From NCBI GenBank assembly GCA_935421135.1, contig OW285190.1:8132501-8196500 (forward strand): DNA of 64,000 bases, read 5' to 3'. The DNA comes from Bugulina stolonifera (Eukaryota; Bryozoa; Gymnolaemata; Cheilostomatida; Bugulidae). Position 1 is the stretch's first letter. Every line of letters starts with the position of its first letter. The position numbers and the translations under genes are program-made. The notes under the pieces were generated by a model. That model ran no database searches, was not told where the DNA came from, and saw nothing but the letters and a program-made list of their open reading frames with translations. Of this stretch, positions 24,501 through 39,500 are shown one piece after another.

Positions 24501-27500
24501 AAATGTTAACAGTACCATAACACCCTCTTTGGTGCAGAACTGGTGTGTGTTGAAGAGTGCAGAAAAATCAGTCCTGCCATGTGTAGTAAGAGTGCGTGCA
24601 ACCCAGACCTGCCAAAGCAACACAACTCCATGTGTGTGATTTATTGTAGGAAAAATCGTTTGTTTGAGTAATGACTTTACCAGCAGGTTTGGTTCTATTA
24701 TCTACAGGGTACAGTTACATGTAGTTGCGTGTCTTTGCTTCTAGGCGTGTCATCCGGTGAGGGTGGATTGTCCGAGTCCCAGAGTTCTGGTGCAGTGAGG
24801 AGCTCAGCTGCGTCTTCTGCTGCCAAGTCAGTCTTAGACGAAGACTATGAGGCTCATGAGAATATGCTCAAGTGCATCTTTGTGTACAGCTATATTTGGA
24901 GCTTCGGAGGCCAACTCTCCGACAGGTAATATTTTAGGAGCTTAGGCTAGTTTGTATTTTTTGCATCAATGATACACAGAGGTATTTCAAATCCTAGTCA
25001 AAGAGCACAATGTAGTCAGAAATTGGCTCCCCATATCTATCTAGGATATTTTTGGGCAAAGAATTTATTTTTTGAGCAGTCAGAGTTTTGTTTGATATGC
25101 CAGCACACCTGATACACTCTTAGTTGTGTCTATATCTAACTTGCAAGCAGTGTCTTCAATTGTTGTAATGCTCCACAATTCCCTATACCCGAGATTATTG
25201 TGCTACTATTTTCTTTCTTAGCTCGAGATTAAACTTTGACCAATATGCTAAGGAGGCGCTCTACCGCTGCTCCAATTCTGTGACTTTACCCCGGACAGGC
25301 TCAGTCTATGACCTGTTTGTTGATGTAAAGGAGGCAACCCTAAGCAAATGGCAGGATAAACCACCAGAGAGGTTGCGGAGTATTCCAGCTAACTATGCTT
25401 TAACATCTGACGTGAGTAGACAACTCCACCCAGTGGCTGTTGAAGATGGAGATGGTGCTGAGACTTAGTAGTTGTTATGTAGATAGTTTGACCAGAGCCT
25501 TTCATTCTCTCTTTTATCAGAGTATTTCATAAAATCCCGCTTTTTTCTGGGATGTTTTACTGCTTCAGAGTTATATATCAGCCATGTTAACCATTTCCTG
25601 TACATGTAGATTGAGAGGGTCTACCATATCACAGATCTTCTCATCTCTTCCAACAATCATGTTCTGCTGACTGGTGCCTCTGGAGTCGGTAAAACTGCCT
25701 TAGTATCTAACATGTTGATGACAAGACAACACTTTACAAAGATTGCTATGTGTCCTGGTAAGTTAATACACATATTGTCTTCGCAACCTTTTAGACTGCC
25801 CTCCGCCCTAGGCCCAAATGGCTATTGCCCTGGGATTTTGCTTGGTAGCAGAAAACCATCCCTAGCTCATCGGCACTCCAGCGTCTTTCACACGAAAACG
25901 AAGATCTTGCTTTCGGCCCTGGCCGGTGTGTTCGTAACTCTGTGACGGGTCTGTGCCGGAAGATTTCTTGGCAAGTTGGCCTGTGTCTGAAATTTAGATT
26001 GGAAAGACACTAAAGGACATTCTTGATGACTGTGGTCACCTATTATAGAGTGGTGAATGAATGGGAATAATGGCCTGAAACGAATTTTAGGGCAAGAGAA
26101 CTCCAAGTTGTCACCTTATTTGTACTCTCAGCAGCATTTACTTTGCATCTCTCATATTTGAGCAGCCCGGATAGCTCAGTCGGTAGAGCATCAGACTTTT
26201 AATCTGAGGGTCCAGGGTTCGAGTCCCTGTTCGGGCGAAGCTGATATTTTTATAAATGGAGCCTGTGTTCAATTTCCAGCTGTCGATAATGTGTAAAAAA
26301 GAAATCTGTAGTGAATATTATAGTATTTGATTTTAGACCAGCTGATTTGTCTAAGAATGGCAATTTCAAATGGTCAATAGGCAATTTTAGTTCAATTTTG
26401 GCCAATTGTGAAAATATGCACATTTACGGTAAACAGTTGATGAAGATTTCCCACCATCTAGGGATGTTTGATTGTCAGTTCTCAATAATTTTTCTCAGCT
26501 GCAAAAAAGATCTGTAGCATAGCGGCTTAGTTCAAAATTCACCAACAAGAATGACGCTCGTGAACCCATTTTTGACTTGCCACTGTTTAGCTACATGTCA
26601 TAGAAAATGAAAAAATTACATTTATTTGTTGGCTTTATTGATGTTTTGTTCCTATAATGACAGGTAGGAGCCAGATTACCTATTCAATAGTTGGAAATCA
26701 TCAAACTAAAACTTAAAAGTTGAAATTTGTTAGTCTTATTGCTGAACTTCAAACACCTCTTGCTGGATGAGCTTCACCTCTGTTTACATTGTCTTGGAAA
26801 ACATAACTCCTAGTAAATGATGATGATACGTAATAACGCTGTGTGGCCACTGGCCACTCAATAAGATTAATATTTTGATGCTGTACATGCGTTGGAACTC
26901 ATCTCAATGTCATCCGCTAAAGGGAAAACAACCGAAAGAACTTTCAAAATCTACAGGAGCCTAATCTTTCGGGTAAAGTTAGTGGCCTAGTTGTACCCAT
27001 AGTAAAATATAGAAACTGAAACTGAACTTGTTTATTTTTTGCTCTTTGAAACTTTTTTGCCAACTAATTCCAACGCATGTGGTAGGCTACATGGTTCACG
27101 GGTGTATCATATAACCACTTTTTACTCAATTGTGCCATTAACAGAGCTGCCCGGATAGCTCAGTCGGTAGAGCATCAGACTTTTAATCTGAGGGTCCAGG
27201 GTTCGAGTCCCTGTTCGGGCGAAGCTGATATTTTTATAAATAAAGCCTGTGTTCAATTTCCAGCTGTCGATGTCGATAATGTGTAAAAAAGAAATCTGTA
27301 GAGAAAGTGAATATTATATTATAGTATTTGGTTTTAGACCAGCTAATTTGTCTAAGAATGGCAATTTCAAATGGTCAATAGGCAATTTTAGTTCAATTTT
27401 GGCCAATTGTGAAAATATGCACATTTACGGTAAACAGTTGATGAAGATTTCCCACCATCTAGGGATGTTTGATTGTCAGTTCTCAATAATTTTTCTCAGC

Positions 27501-30500
27501 TGCAAAAAAGATCTGTAGCATAGCAGCTTAGTACAAAATTCACCAACAGGAATGACGCTCGTGAACCCATTTTTGACTTGCCACTGTTTAGCTACATGTC
27601 ATAGAAAATGAAAGAAATTACATTTATTTGTTGGCTTTATTGATGTTTTGTTCCTATAATGACAGGTAGGAGCCAGATTACCCATCAAACTAAAACTTAA
27701 AAGTTGAAATTTGTTAATCTTATTGCTGAACTTCAAACACCTCTTGCTGGATGAGCTTCACCTCTATTTACATTGTCATGGAAAACATAACTCCTAGTAA
27801 ATGATGATGATACGAAATAACGCTGTGTGGCCACTGGCCACTCAATAAGATTAATATTTTGATGCTGTACATGCGTTGGAACTCATCTCAATGTCATCCG
27901 CTAAAGGGAAAACAACCGAAAGAACTTTCAAAATCTACAGGAGCCTAATCTTTCGGGTAAAGTTAGTGGCCTAGTTGTACCCATAGTAAAATATAGAAAC
28001 TGAAACTGAACTTGTTTATTTTTTGCTCTTTGAAACTTTTTTGCCAAGTAATTCCAACGCATGTGGTAGGCTACATGGTTCACGGGTGTATCATATAACC
28101 ACTTTTTACTCAATTGTACCATCAACAGAGCTGCCCGGATAGCTCAGTCGGTAGAGCATCAGACTTTTAATCTGAGGGTCCAGGGTTCGAGTCCCTGTTC
28201 GGGCGAAGCTGATGTTTTTATGAATAAAGCTTGTGTTCAATTTCCAGCTGTCGATGTTGATGATGTGTAAAAAAGAAATTTGTAGTGAAAATGAATATTA
28301 TCACTCCGTATTACATGTAATTTTTTTTATTTAAAGCATATCTTAGAAATTTGCCATTAAAACCTATTATTTTTTAATTTTGTCACTTAGTTTGCTTCAT
28401 ACTATTACGTTCAGGATTAAGCTCCGCCCAGTTCCAGAAGATTGTGATCACACGTCTGCAAGATTTGAGGCAGAAGACATTGTTCTCCCTAGGACCTCAA
28501 GGCGGTGGGGTCAAACCTCCTCAGAGACACTTATTCTTTATTGATGACTTGAGCACAGCATCCCCCACCTCGGGGGACAATTGTAAGTACTACTTGCACA
28601 ACGCAATATTGCATTCTAAAGTGATGATAAAGGATTTCGATTCGTACAGGATCTGAGATTGAAAGGGTATCATCTCAAACAGGAAGTGTTGCTACCATTT
28701 GAATATGTCTGCATACATACTGCATCTAGCAACAAAATGAATTGTTCTAAAGAATATACAATTAAAATTACATTCGATTGTTTCTGTCCAGGTATAAGGC
28801 TGCTGAACAATTAGTATATCAGTTTTTATCCAAGACGGGGATGCTCATATAGCACACGTAACAAATTTGTTGATTTATAATGTGTTGTTATTCTCTACAC
28901 TAAAGACACACAACCGTGTCTAGAGGCTCTGAGGGAAATGATGTCACACAGTGTTACCTACGACAGACAGAGGCATGTGTTTGAAGATTCGAAACCTGCT
29001 ACGTTCTTAGCAGCCTGTACCACTCCTGGATATGCAGGTATGCGTGTATTACTGTATAACCACAGGTCACAAAGCTAGCATGTCACTATTGATTGATTTA
29101 CAGCGCATATACATTTCTATAATGCAGCAATGGAACGGGGATGGCAGTGTTCTTGCGTCAACTGCTTTACTCAGTTCAGGCTGATGACATTATATAATTA
29201 TCCATATAAGTGAGCATTTTTTAAAGTAGAGAGATATTTCATATTTTTTCAATTTTATTTTTTATGAGTTGTCTTCTGTCAAGTTGAGAGAATTAGTACA
29301 AGTAGGATAACTCTCAACTAATAGAACTAATAATTTTTTGCATGTCTTTTGCACGACTCTATGTTCACAAAGATGTACAAATATTTTTATAGATAAAAAT
29401 ATTGATTCTACAGAGAACCCACTAATACAAATTTCAATAAAATTTTGTGTTAAGAGACAATTTGGTTTTTTAAGTATCAATTATAGATTAATTATGTATT
29501 CTCTTAGACATACATGTACATGTATATGGTAATATAGTTGAAAAAGATATTGTTGTACCGTTGAAGGTAGCGGATTCGGGGTGAATGCTCATAGCCCATC
29601 TGATAGGCTTATTAGGCAGATGTCGGTGATCAATTTCTTCTCCCTTACTGATGACGGCATGCACAGCTTGTACGGTAGAACACTGCAGACGTGGCTAGAG
29701 GAATTCCCTAGTTATGCAGTTGAACATCACTATGAGTTTGCTAAGGTGAGTCAACCTATCAATGACCTAATGAGATCAGTTTTCACCGGATGCAGCTAAC
29801 CCAGAAATGGTCTCTGAGATCTCGGTGGGGCACCGAGATAGGTATAGCTTGATTAGAGTAGCGTACAGGAATTATTGTTAGTCGTATTGAGCCACTTTTA
29901 GCCACCACACGATTAACCTTTGAACCCATCTATGCTCTCACCAAACGCAAGTATTAAGCATTCATATACATGCATGGTTTAGTGAATGCTTCTCTCTATT
30001 ACACGCACTCTATTCTTATAAGAAAGTTTACTTTATGTTTGAGGCTAACATCAGTGTCTTTAAACTCTAATTTTTGCAACCCTTCAGCCAGAAAGATACA
30101 CATCCTACATGTATAATTTGTTAACCATGTATCCAGAGATAATTTAGTCAAGTTACTGATCCCTTTTACAGGCAATGATGCAAGGAATTCTGGATATGTA
30201 TAAACTAATGAGGGACAAGTTTAGAGCCACCCCTGCACATGGTCACTATGTGTTCACTCTGCATGATATTGGACATGTAGTTGAGGGAATGCTGCTGCTC
30301 TCCCCTCGAAAGACTAAATCTAAACCACGTAGAGCTAGGGCTAAAAAAGACAATGGTGAGTTAGCGGTACTAAGGCGAGTCAGCCAATTCAAATCTGCAT
30401 GCACTTTTGATGTGGTTCAGTTGAATTTCTTTTAGCTAGGCTTGTGGTGCAGTAAAATGATTTATTAGGTAGCAAAATAGGCCTGTAAAGAAAAGGCAGC

Positions 30501-33500
30501 AGTAGCAGCAGTAGATATGCATGTCGCCTTATATATGCTGCATCTGAATTTAGCCACGACAGCAAGTAACGTACAGTCGCTGTTTGGAGGAATGTTGCCG
30601 GGCGGTAAGGTGAGTAAGGACAAGTTCAGGTCACTCAGTGTCAAGGACAGTAAGGACACAAAGAACCAATCAGCTGATGCTGCTTTACCGATGATGCCAG
30701 TTTTAGTCAGACTGTGGTGTCATGAGCTGTCAAGGACATTTGCCGATAGACTGTTATATGAAGATGGTAGGTAGACGGGTTACTTGTCTAGTATGTACTA
30801 CACGTTACTTGTCTATGTACTACACGTTACTTGTCTATGTACTACACATTACTTGTCTATATACTGTATTCTGCACATGTAGATGTTGGTAGTGTAAACA
30901 GTGGTTGCTCTTATTCTCATCTTGTGGTACACAGCAAAGTGATGCTAATAAGGGCATATGCTGGCTACTGACTGCATGGACTGAGGGAGCTACACTGTAT
31001 TTGTTACTGAGCATTAATATACTGGTGAAGCCGCTTATGTCAGCAATTTATTGTGGTTTATCACCTTACATAATACTACTACATTACTAGTGATGTACTC
31101 TACTTTTGACTGGGTCGCCTGGTACTGATACTATGTGACTGCTTAATGGTTGTTTTACCTCTATTCAGATGAAAACTGGTTTAAGAAGACTCTTCGAGAT
31201 CTGGTAGAGAAACATTTCTGTACGGCCAGTCCTGATTGGTTGGATACCCACGCTGCCTCCAGACATATGCGTGCTGTACTAGAGGATAAGACTTTTGAGG
31301 TAAATTTATGTTTCCTTCATTATTTGTTGTCATCATACACTTTACAGTAACAGTCTTGTGAGCGTGCGTTTACACGAGTCGTGAACCAGTCGAGTTGTCT
31401 TCCCTTCATACATTGTATTTGGTCACACAAGTAGTGCTTTTGGAGTCAATGTAACTTTCATGTCATTGAAAAGATAGTTAACTACTTTTAAACAAACTGG
31501 ACCCTAAGTCTGGTACTTTGTTTATTATAATTTCAAGAGAAGACAAATCTTGTGTTACCAGATCAGTACATAATTGTTATATGCACACAGAGGACAAATA
31601 AAGGTGCTATGAAAGGGACCCCTCTGCCATTTGGTCATGCCCTGGGAGAGAATGCAGATTCTGATGACAGCGACCTCAGTGATGGAAGTATGACTGAGGT
31701 CACAGCTGATGTGGTTACACCATTCAGTGAGGCCGACATGGACCCCGACAGTTACATGCAGGCTCATGGACCTCAGGCTATGAAGGGTAAGTGGAGATAA
31801 CTCTAGAAAAGATCTGTAAAAGAGCCATTGGTCAACCCTAACACATTATTTTCTCAGCTTAGTAGCCATATTTATGAGACTCATTCTACATCAAGTTACT
31901 TACTCACAACCATCATCTTAGAACTGTTCACCTTGTTTTGACATGGAATGTGTAGAATTGGAAACAAATAGACTGGTGATGTTAGGGTTGGCCAGTAGCT
32001 ACTGTTGTGTTGTGAATGTTTCTACAATATGCAGCCTCGTGCAATGACAGCAGATTAGGAACTTTGATATTTCGGAATCATTATGTTACGCAATACTTGG
32101 CTTGGCAAAATCGTTATCTTACGGATTGTTACACAGAGGATCTGTGTGCCCATGACAAGTAAACATAGTACACATTCACAATCAATAGGCATAATATACC
32201 GATATAATACTGCTCGTCATAATTATATATATGATATAGGGCATCAATTTAACACCAGGCAAACTAAACCCGCAGCACAAAAACACTTGCATGTATATAC
32301 TGTAACTATGTATATTATGTAGGCCTAAACATAGACTTTTAAAACAGCAGTTTGATAACGTAAATAACCCATAGATTCTATATATAAAGGAAATGGAGTA
32401 TTAATTGGTGTTGGGATGTGTGTAGACAGTCATGTACAGATTGGTGATTAATAATACTAGTAATTGGATTTATGTCATGACAGTTGGGGTTAATAGAGAT
32501 TAATTAGGTCCCATTTCCTAGAGATATCATTATTGAGTATTGCCTTTGTATATTGCTATATCTGGCTCCGTGGCGCAATGGATAGCGCGTCGGACTTCTA
32601 ATGGTTAGATGTGATTCGGAGGTTGTGGGTTCGAGTCCCACCGGAGTCGATTATGTTTTTGATATTTATGATACTCCTAAAACAATGTTGATTCCAGCAT
32701 GTGCAAACTTTCCAAAATTTGGTTGCGTGAGTTGAACTTGACGATCTGTTCGTTTAATATTTGATTGCTGCCTTTAAGGATACAATGCCTTTCCTCACAC
32801 AGTATTAGCCCTAATGGTTGAAACACATTTAGATATTTGGTAATGGTTAAAGTTGTAGCAAGGTAGTATATGGATAGGTATAATACATCTGGTTAATATG
32901 CAATGCATTGTATATTATGTGATGCTTATTCACGTACACTTGAATATTACGCAAAAATATAGTAGTGGATATTCGCATAGCAAGATCACTAAATTAGGTA
33001 TTGTTACACTCAAAACCATTACTATTTTACGCTTTATACTGTTTAAAATTAATTCAGGGCAACCTCAACTCTAAATACACTCAATTCTAAAGATTTAAAA
33101 TATTATAATTTTAATTCTCACTTGGATTGTACAAATCATAATGTATATTGCAAGTCATCAGTCGATATTTAGTTTAGTATAGTTCTTTGAAGCCCACTCA
33201 TCACTGTTCTTCTGTGAATCACACATTTATTATCTCATGTATGTCTGAAGGATAAAGTCTGAGGCCTTTTCACCAATCATAATAGCTGGAGCATTAGTAT
33301 TCCCAGATGTAAGATGAGGCATTATGGAGTTGTCTACCACTCTCAGTCCTTCTATTCCTCCTTGAACTCTGTAAAAAAAATTTTCGACATCATGTTGTGC
33401 AACCCGTAACATGTGTTATGTTTGGTATCATCCAGGCTTCTTCTACTCGAATTTCCTTTGCTTCGCGACAAAATGGTCGTAGTTCATCGTCTCAAATGTT

Positions 33501-36500
33501 TCAACAGTTGTAAATCATGAAAGCTCTCTTGTTATGCATACCTCAACTCCGGATCCACCACAGCTGTTGGATCTGTCAGAGATCCCATCTTGCAAGATCC
33601 TGCTGGGTGCCATACCACAGTGCTGAAGTGATCCATGAATGCATCCAAGTATTCATCTGAGTCTGGATCCACTTCTGGTGCAATTCTCTTTCTGGTAGGA
33701 TATCTGCTATCTATGAAGTGTCCTCCCAAAGATGAGATGGTCTCAGTCTTTAGTAAGTCGTTGACATGCTTTAGTCCTGCAGTTAGACCATTGGGCTACA
33801 TGAGTATCTCGTGTAAATGTTTATTAGTTATGTATTTGTTAGTAATCATACATATTCTACTATAATACACATCAGCTCCGTCTACAGTAGCTTCAAAGGG
33901 AAATACACTATAACTTGCCTGCTTTAAAAATCTTTCGGTCCTCTGGATCACTGAGCATGTTTGGGTCAATGAGGGGGCGCTCAAAAGGATCTCCACTTGC
34001 CAATGTGATAGACCCTCTGCTTCGTGGATGCAACAGACATGGTATCACCAGAAAGCCAGTCCTTTGATTGTTGGGAACCATATACATTTCTCTCTAAAAA
34101 TGGGTAACACAACTGATGAATATTGTTAGGAAGAATCTGAATTAGTACCCAATGATCAACATGCTGCGTAGTCAAAACTTAAATACACAAGATGGTAACA
34201 TTGAATAGCGCTTGCTATACTCACCAAGTCTATTCGTAAGTTGGACATTTTGTAATGTTGCTGCTGGTATTTGTCATCAGGGTCATCCTGAGCCAGACTA
34301 GGCATTAAATGTAGCTCTATCTCTGGCATATTCTCTGACAGGCAATATTTGCCACTCTCATCAATATCGAAGAAACTGACTGCCTGTATATTTGCTGAAG
34401 TCCACAGTCCTAGGATAGAAATTATTATATGATCATGCTTGCAATGTATAATTGTATATTGTAAGCATGGTTGATCCTGTATCGAACATATGTTCCCTGA
34501 TGTTTCTGAATATCATCTACATGTATGTTGCATCACTGTTATAGGTGTAATAAGTGCTTTGAAACCTACACTCTGACATGGGTGCAACGATAGGAATCAC
34601 ATCATGGGGTCGTACGGCGACTGTATACTACTCACTTACCTTTCCCTCTTGCAATGAAGTTGACGATAGCGCTAAAACTTTTTATGTCTTTCAAGGCAAT
34701 GTGCTGTTCTTTAGGGTAAGGCAACCTGTCAAGCACTATATCTCTGAAGGTAACTACATGGTCTTGATAGTTCAATCCTACTGGTAGATCGACAATCATT
34801 GGTATCTAGAAATACACTTGAAAAATAGGGCATCGAAATAGAAACTAGTCCCCTGAAAAATATAAATATGCACAGGTATTTACTGTCTGTTGTAATATTA
34901 CTTGATGGTTGGGAATTTGGCAGATTTAAATTCATACATACCCCATGTTTCTCCAGCTCTTCCTTTGGTCCTACACCAGACAGCAGAAGTAAATGTGGTG
35001 AATTTATTGCTCCTGCTGATACAATCACTTCTTTATCAGCAAACACTTCATAATTGAAACCCTCCCTCATAAATCTCACGCCAACTGCCCTCTTGCCATC
35101 AAACAGTATCTACAATGTATATTGAAGTAAATGATGCTACATTACGTATAACATCACTAGTGTCTCTTAGTAAATAAATATCAGTAATACCGTCCGCACC
35201 TTAGTTGTGTGAGCACCAGTCACTACGTGTAAGTTTGATCTTCTCATTGCTGGCCGTAGGTATGCTCGAGCAGTGCTACATCTCTTTCCATCTTTCGCTG
35301 TCAGGTGAGAGTAGGATACCCCTAAACCATTAATTCAGTTTTGTAGTAAGCTGGTTCTAGACTAATCGTAACAACAAGTAACCAATACTAAATTGATTTA
35401 CGTAGATGGCGCTGTCCTTGGTTGTCACATATTGTTTTTACCTTGATTGTCTCCATTGTTGTAAAGAGGGTTTTTGGTAATGCCCAGTTCAGCTGAGGCG
35501 TTCAAACAGACCTCAGTTAACGGCCATCTTGGTTGATTCTCAGAAACAGAAAGGGGACCACCGTGTCCAACTTCCTCTAAAGTTAAACATAAAATCACTT
35601 TCTGAGACTCATTTCATATAAACCATCATTAGAATAGAATCAGGGTGGAGTTGACTTGTACCAGTGGGAATGGTGGCTACCGATCATTGTTTTTGCCAAC
35701 TATTAAATTTCCACCAAATATCATTAATCTAACGTTATTATGTTTATTTATTACAATATGTCCCCAATCGAGGTGTATACCTCCAGGTAGAAAGTAGTTT
35801 TCCATCTTCTTGAAATAGTTCTCTACGTTATTCCATCCCCATCCTGTACATCCCATTCTCTCCCAGCTGTTGTAGTCTTCCTTATGACCTCTTACATAAA
35901 CCATTGCGTTCACAGAACTACTACCTCCAAGAACCTTCCCATGCTGAGTCGCTACCCGCTAAAGCGAAATGTCTGATGTTCTAAACCCGTAGCGTACAAA
36001 TACTTTACCATTGTAGGGAAAGCATTCCAACTCTAGAAATTTAATTTTACTATTCCAATAACCAACTTGCAGCAATCACGGTGCTTTAGCCACTAGACCA
36101 GTCACTAGGATTCAAACTGTTTTCCCAGTCTTTGCAGAAAGAAAGGTTAAAATATGAGAACGGCCAAATCTCTTAGCATTTATATTTACATTGTAGACCA
36201 ATAGGAGAATGTAACAGACTAGGAATAGGCTTAGAACAATGCCATACATACAAAGTTTGACACTAATCTTTGTTTGTTACCTGGTTATAGATAGATTTTG
36301 TCATCTGGTTAATGTAAATTGTAGTAGGAAACTAAAATTTCAGATTTGTTGAGGGGTTTTTCTGCTTAGTGCTACGATGAAAATCATAGATATGTGAAAG
36401 CAAATTTATACAATTCGTTTGTACTTGTTTCAGTTTAGTTAGTTCAAGAAAACTCATGTCCTGACATCTAATACACTCTCCTGTAGTAGCACAACATTTT

Positions 36501-39500
36501 CCAAATCATGTGCCAGAGCTATTGGGGCAGTTATGAACAGTGTTGAGTACCTGGTCTATGAAACCTTTGCTGGCTCTCTGTGGTGTCGTGTGATCTTCCC
36601 AGATATAATCTGGGGTAGAAGCAGCAACTGGGGCTGCGCATGGTGCTTGGATAAATAGAGAGTTGTCTTCCCCACCAGCCTCCAGAACCAGAACGGAGAA
36701 TTTGCCATTAGCTGAAAGTCTGTTAGCAACAACACAACCCGCAGATCCTGCACCAACTGTAGTACATAAACATGCAATCATATATGCACTGCAGTTGAAG
36801 GTTAGGCATGGTGCACTTCAAAATATTTAAATTTGTTCACCCAACAATAACGAGTCAATAAGCTGCAGTTAATCGATATAACTGTTTACTCGCCACCATT
36901 TTTCAATTGAGCGGGGGGGGGGGTGCACGTTTGTCACGCATAAGTCACGCATTGCCCTAAGCCCTTGTTCACTACATTCAGTAGCTGCTTACAACAATAT
37001 AGAATGTCTGCTCCTTGTTCTATTCTAAAACAAATCTAACATACATGCTAATAAAATTGAAATTGTCCGGTATCAACTACTAATAAAAGTAATAACATAG
37101 TTCTACTTACTGACTATAAAGTCATATCTGTCTCTCCACTTGGTAGTGACTCGTCCTTGCGATAAATACTTATATAGTAGATAACTCCCCAAGGTGGCAG
37201 TAGTAGCACAGGCCACACCTACTCTATGTTCATATAAAGTGTCATACAAGTCAACCAGTTGTGGAATCTTCTCTAGCAGAGGTTGCAGTTTTTCCATTAT
37301 ATAAGCATATTATCCCAATGAACTGGTCACTGTGCTGTTACATAGGAAACTGAGCACAGCTGATACTGCCAATCTATTGGCAGTCAGTCAGTCTTATCTG
37401 AAGTAATGTTTGTTTAATGGAGGTTGTATTACTAGCATAGCACATAGGTTATAATACTAGCATAACAGTTCGTCCAGGGGCTAACATGCTGTTTACTGTT
37501 AGTATTATCAATTGAAACTTTTTCAACTGGCAAAACTCATCAACTGATAGCCTTTTTGTACCACTTTTAAATGACCTTTGGAAGTAAAAATATTGCTGAA
37601 GCTTGCAACTCTACTTTATATTTTGCAAAATCATGTTGTTGGTTGATATAGGCTAATCAACTATCATTGTAATTATAAAAGTATAAACACTCATTTTATA
37701 CTTAGTAACTTTCCTGGTTAATATTATTATTAATTAATATTTTAAAATTAAATTTGAATATAAATTATTTTGATTTCTTATAATTTCTTTTTAGTGCCCC
37801 ACCACTCAAATTGAGCCTATGCACTGTAACTACAGGCTTTACTCTGAAACTGTATGCAGTATATCCGCTCCAATGTTATAACAATATCCCCAAAATTTAG
37901 TTGTGTTTGAAAACGTCGATCTAAGTCTCAAGAAAATAGAAGTCCAAGTCTCTTCTCAATCTAAAGCATCTTATCTTGTCTATCATTTTATGTATGTCTG
38001 CAGGATAAAGTCTGAAGCCTTTTCACCAATCATGATAGCAGGAGCATTAGTATTCCCAGATGTAAGATGAGGCATTATGGAGTTGTCTACCACTCTCAGC
38101 CCTTCTATTCCTCCTTGAACCCTGTAAAATTAGTTTGAAAGTTGAGTCTTAGTATTTCATTTGGTGCAAATGCATAGTGGAAAAGAAGATAACTGAGGTG
38201 CTCCTATTTAAAATTCATATACAAATTAATTTAGTTGCAACGTGATTTAATAAATTAATATGTTGAATAGAAGTAGGCTTATGGTAGTAGAATGAATATC
38301 CTATAGGCTAGTTCGGTCAAGTCGCACTATCACTTGGGCCACTTCAACTCTACCTTAATTCTGGATCAACCACAGCTTCCGTATCTCCACTAGCGCCCAT
38401 TTTACATGATCCTGCTGGATGCCAGATCGTCATACAGAGATGGTCTATTAGTTCATCTAAGTACTCGTCAGAGTCTGGATCAACATCTGGCGCAATTCTG
38501 TTTCTTGTCGGGAACCTGGAATCTGTGAAGTGTCCGCCCAGTGATGAAATAGTTTCAGTCTTCACAAGGTCCCTTATGTGTTTCAATCCTAAAGAGGCAT
38601 AGAATAAAGTGAAAGTAAAGAGGCATAGAACAAAGTGAAAGTAAAGAGGCATAGAATAAAGTGAAAGTAAATAGGCATAGAATAAAGTGAAAGTAAAGAG
38701 GCATAGAATAAAGTGAAAGTAAAGAGGCATAGAATAAAGTGAAAGTAAAGAGGCATAGAACAAAGTAAAAGTAAAGAGGCATAGAATAAAGTGAAAGTAT
38801 AGAAGCATAGAATAAAGTAAAAATAAATAGGCATAGAACAAAGTAAAAGTAAAGAGGCATAGAATGAAGTGAAAGTAAAGAGGCATAGAATAAAGTGAAA
38901 GTAAAGAAGCATAGAATAAAGTAAAAATGAAGAGGCATAGAACAAAGTAAAAGTAAAGAGGCATAGAATAAAGTAAAAGTAAAGAGGCATAGAATAAAGT
39001 GAAAGTAAATAATTCTGTTTGTACCGTTGGATGATATTTTTAAAAAGCTTCATTCTAGACATTTTTGCACATTTTGGCAAAGTGAGTGGACGTCACATGT
39101 TATCAACTGATTGACAGAGGTCATTTATGTGTTAATCACTTTTCTCACCGGCTTTAAGAATTTCTCTGTCCTTTGGATCGCTGAGAATGTTGGGGTCAAT
39201 AATAGGGCGCTCTAATGGGTCTGCACTAGCTAAAGTAACGGAACCTTTGCTGTGTGGATGTAAGACGCATGCTGAAGCCATAAATCCTGCCCGATGGGTA
39301 TTTTGAGCCAAGTACATTTTACGCTACAAGATTAACTTTTTTATTACGAACTTAATTACCATCTACTAGTTTACAGACATGGCTAATACTTCTGAGGCAA
39401 CAGCTCAGCCATGCTTTTCGGGCTTGCTCAATTTACACTGACCACACCTCACTGCTAAATTCTTTATTACTTGATCAAATATGTTATTTGCAACTTTGAA

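Larger units (their letters stand above)
26165..28301 (+). repeat. 984-bp tandem array carrying three tRNA-Lys genes
   Basis: Two full units (26165-27148 and 27149-28132) and a truncated third (28133-about 28301) begin exactly at a tRNA-Lys gene. Spacing is 984 bp both times. Units differ by a few substitutions and small indels; the tRNA sequences are the same. Sequence upstream of the first tRNA is unrelated to the repeat. The array lies in the dynein-like intron 25758-28414. Identical short open frames in the two units (near 26311 and 27249) arise from the duplication and are not genes. Confidence 0.95.

Noticed and set aside
26311..27518. Two near-identical open frames (ending [11 protein letters not shown])
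   Set aside because: They are duplicates created by the 984-bp tRNA array, without splice or codon evidence.
38588..39008. CRISPR-like array
   Set aside because: Units are contiguous with no unique spacers, and the host is an animal genome; it is a minisatellite.
38555..39080. Overlapping minus-strand frames with repeated Phe/Leu/Tyr-rich units resembling membrane helices
   Set aside because: All three frames stay open because the 26-bp minisatellite lacks stops; there is no gene evidence apart from the true GMC2 exon 10 at the left end.
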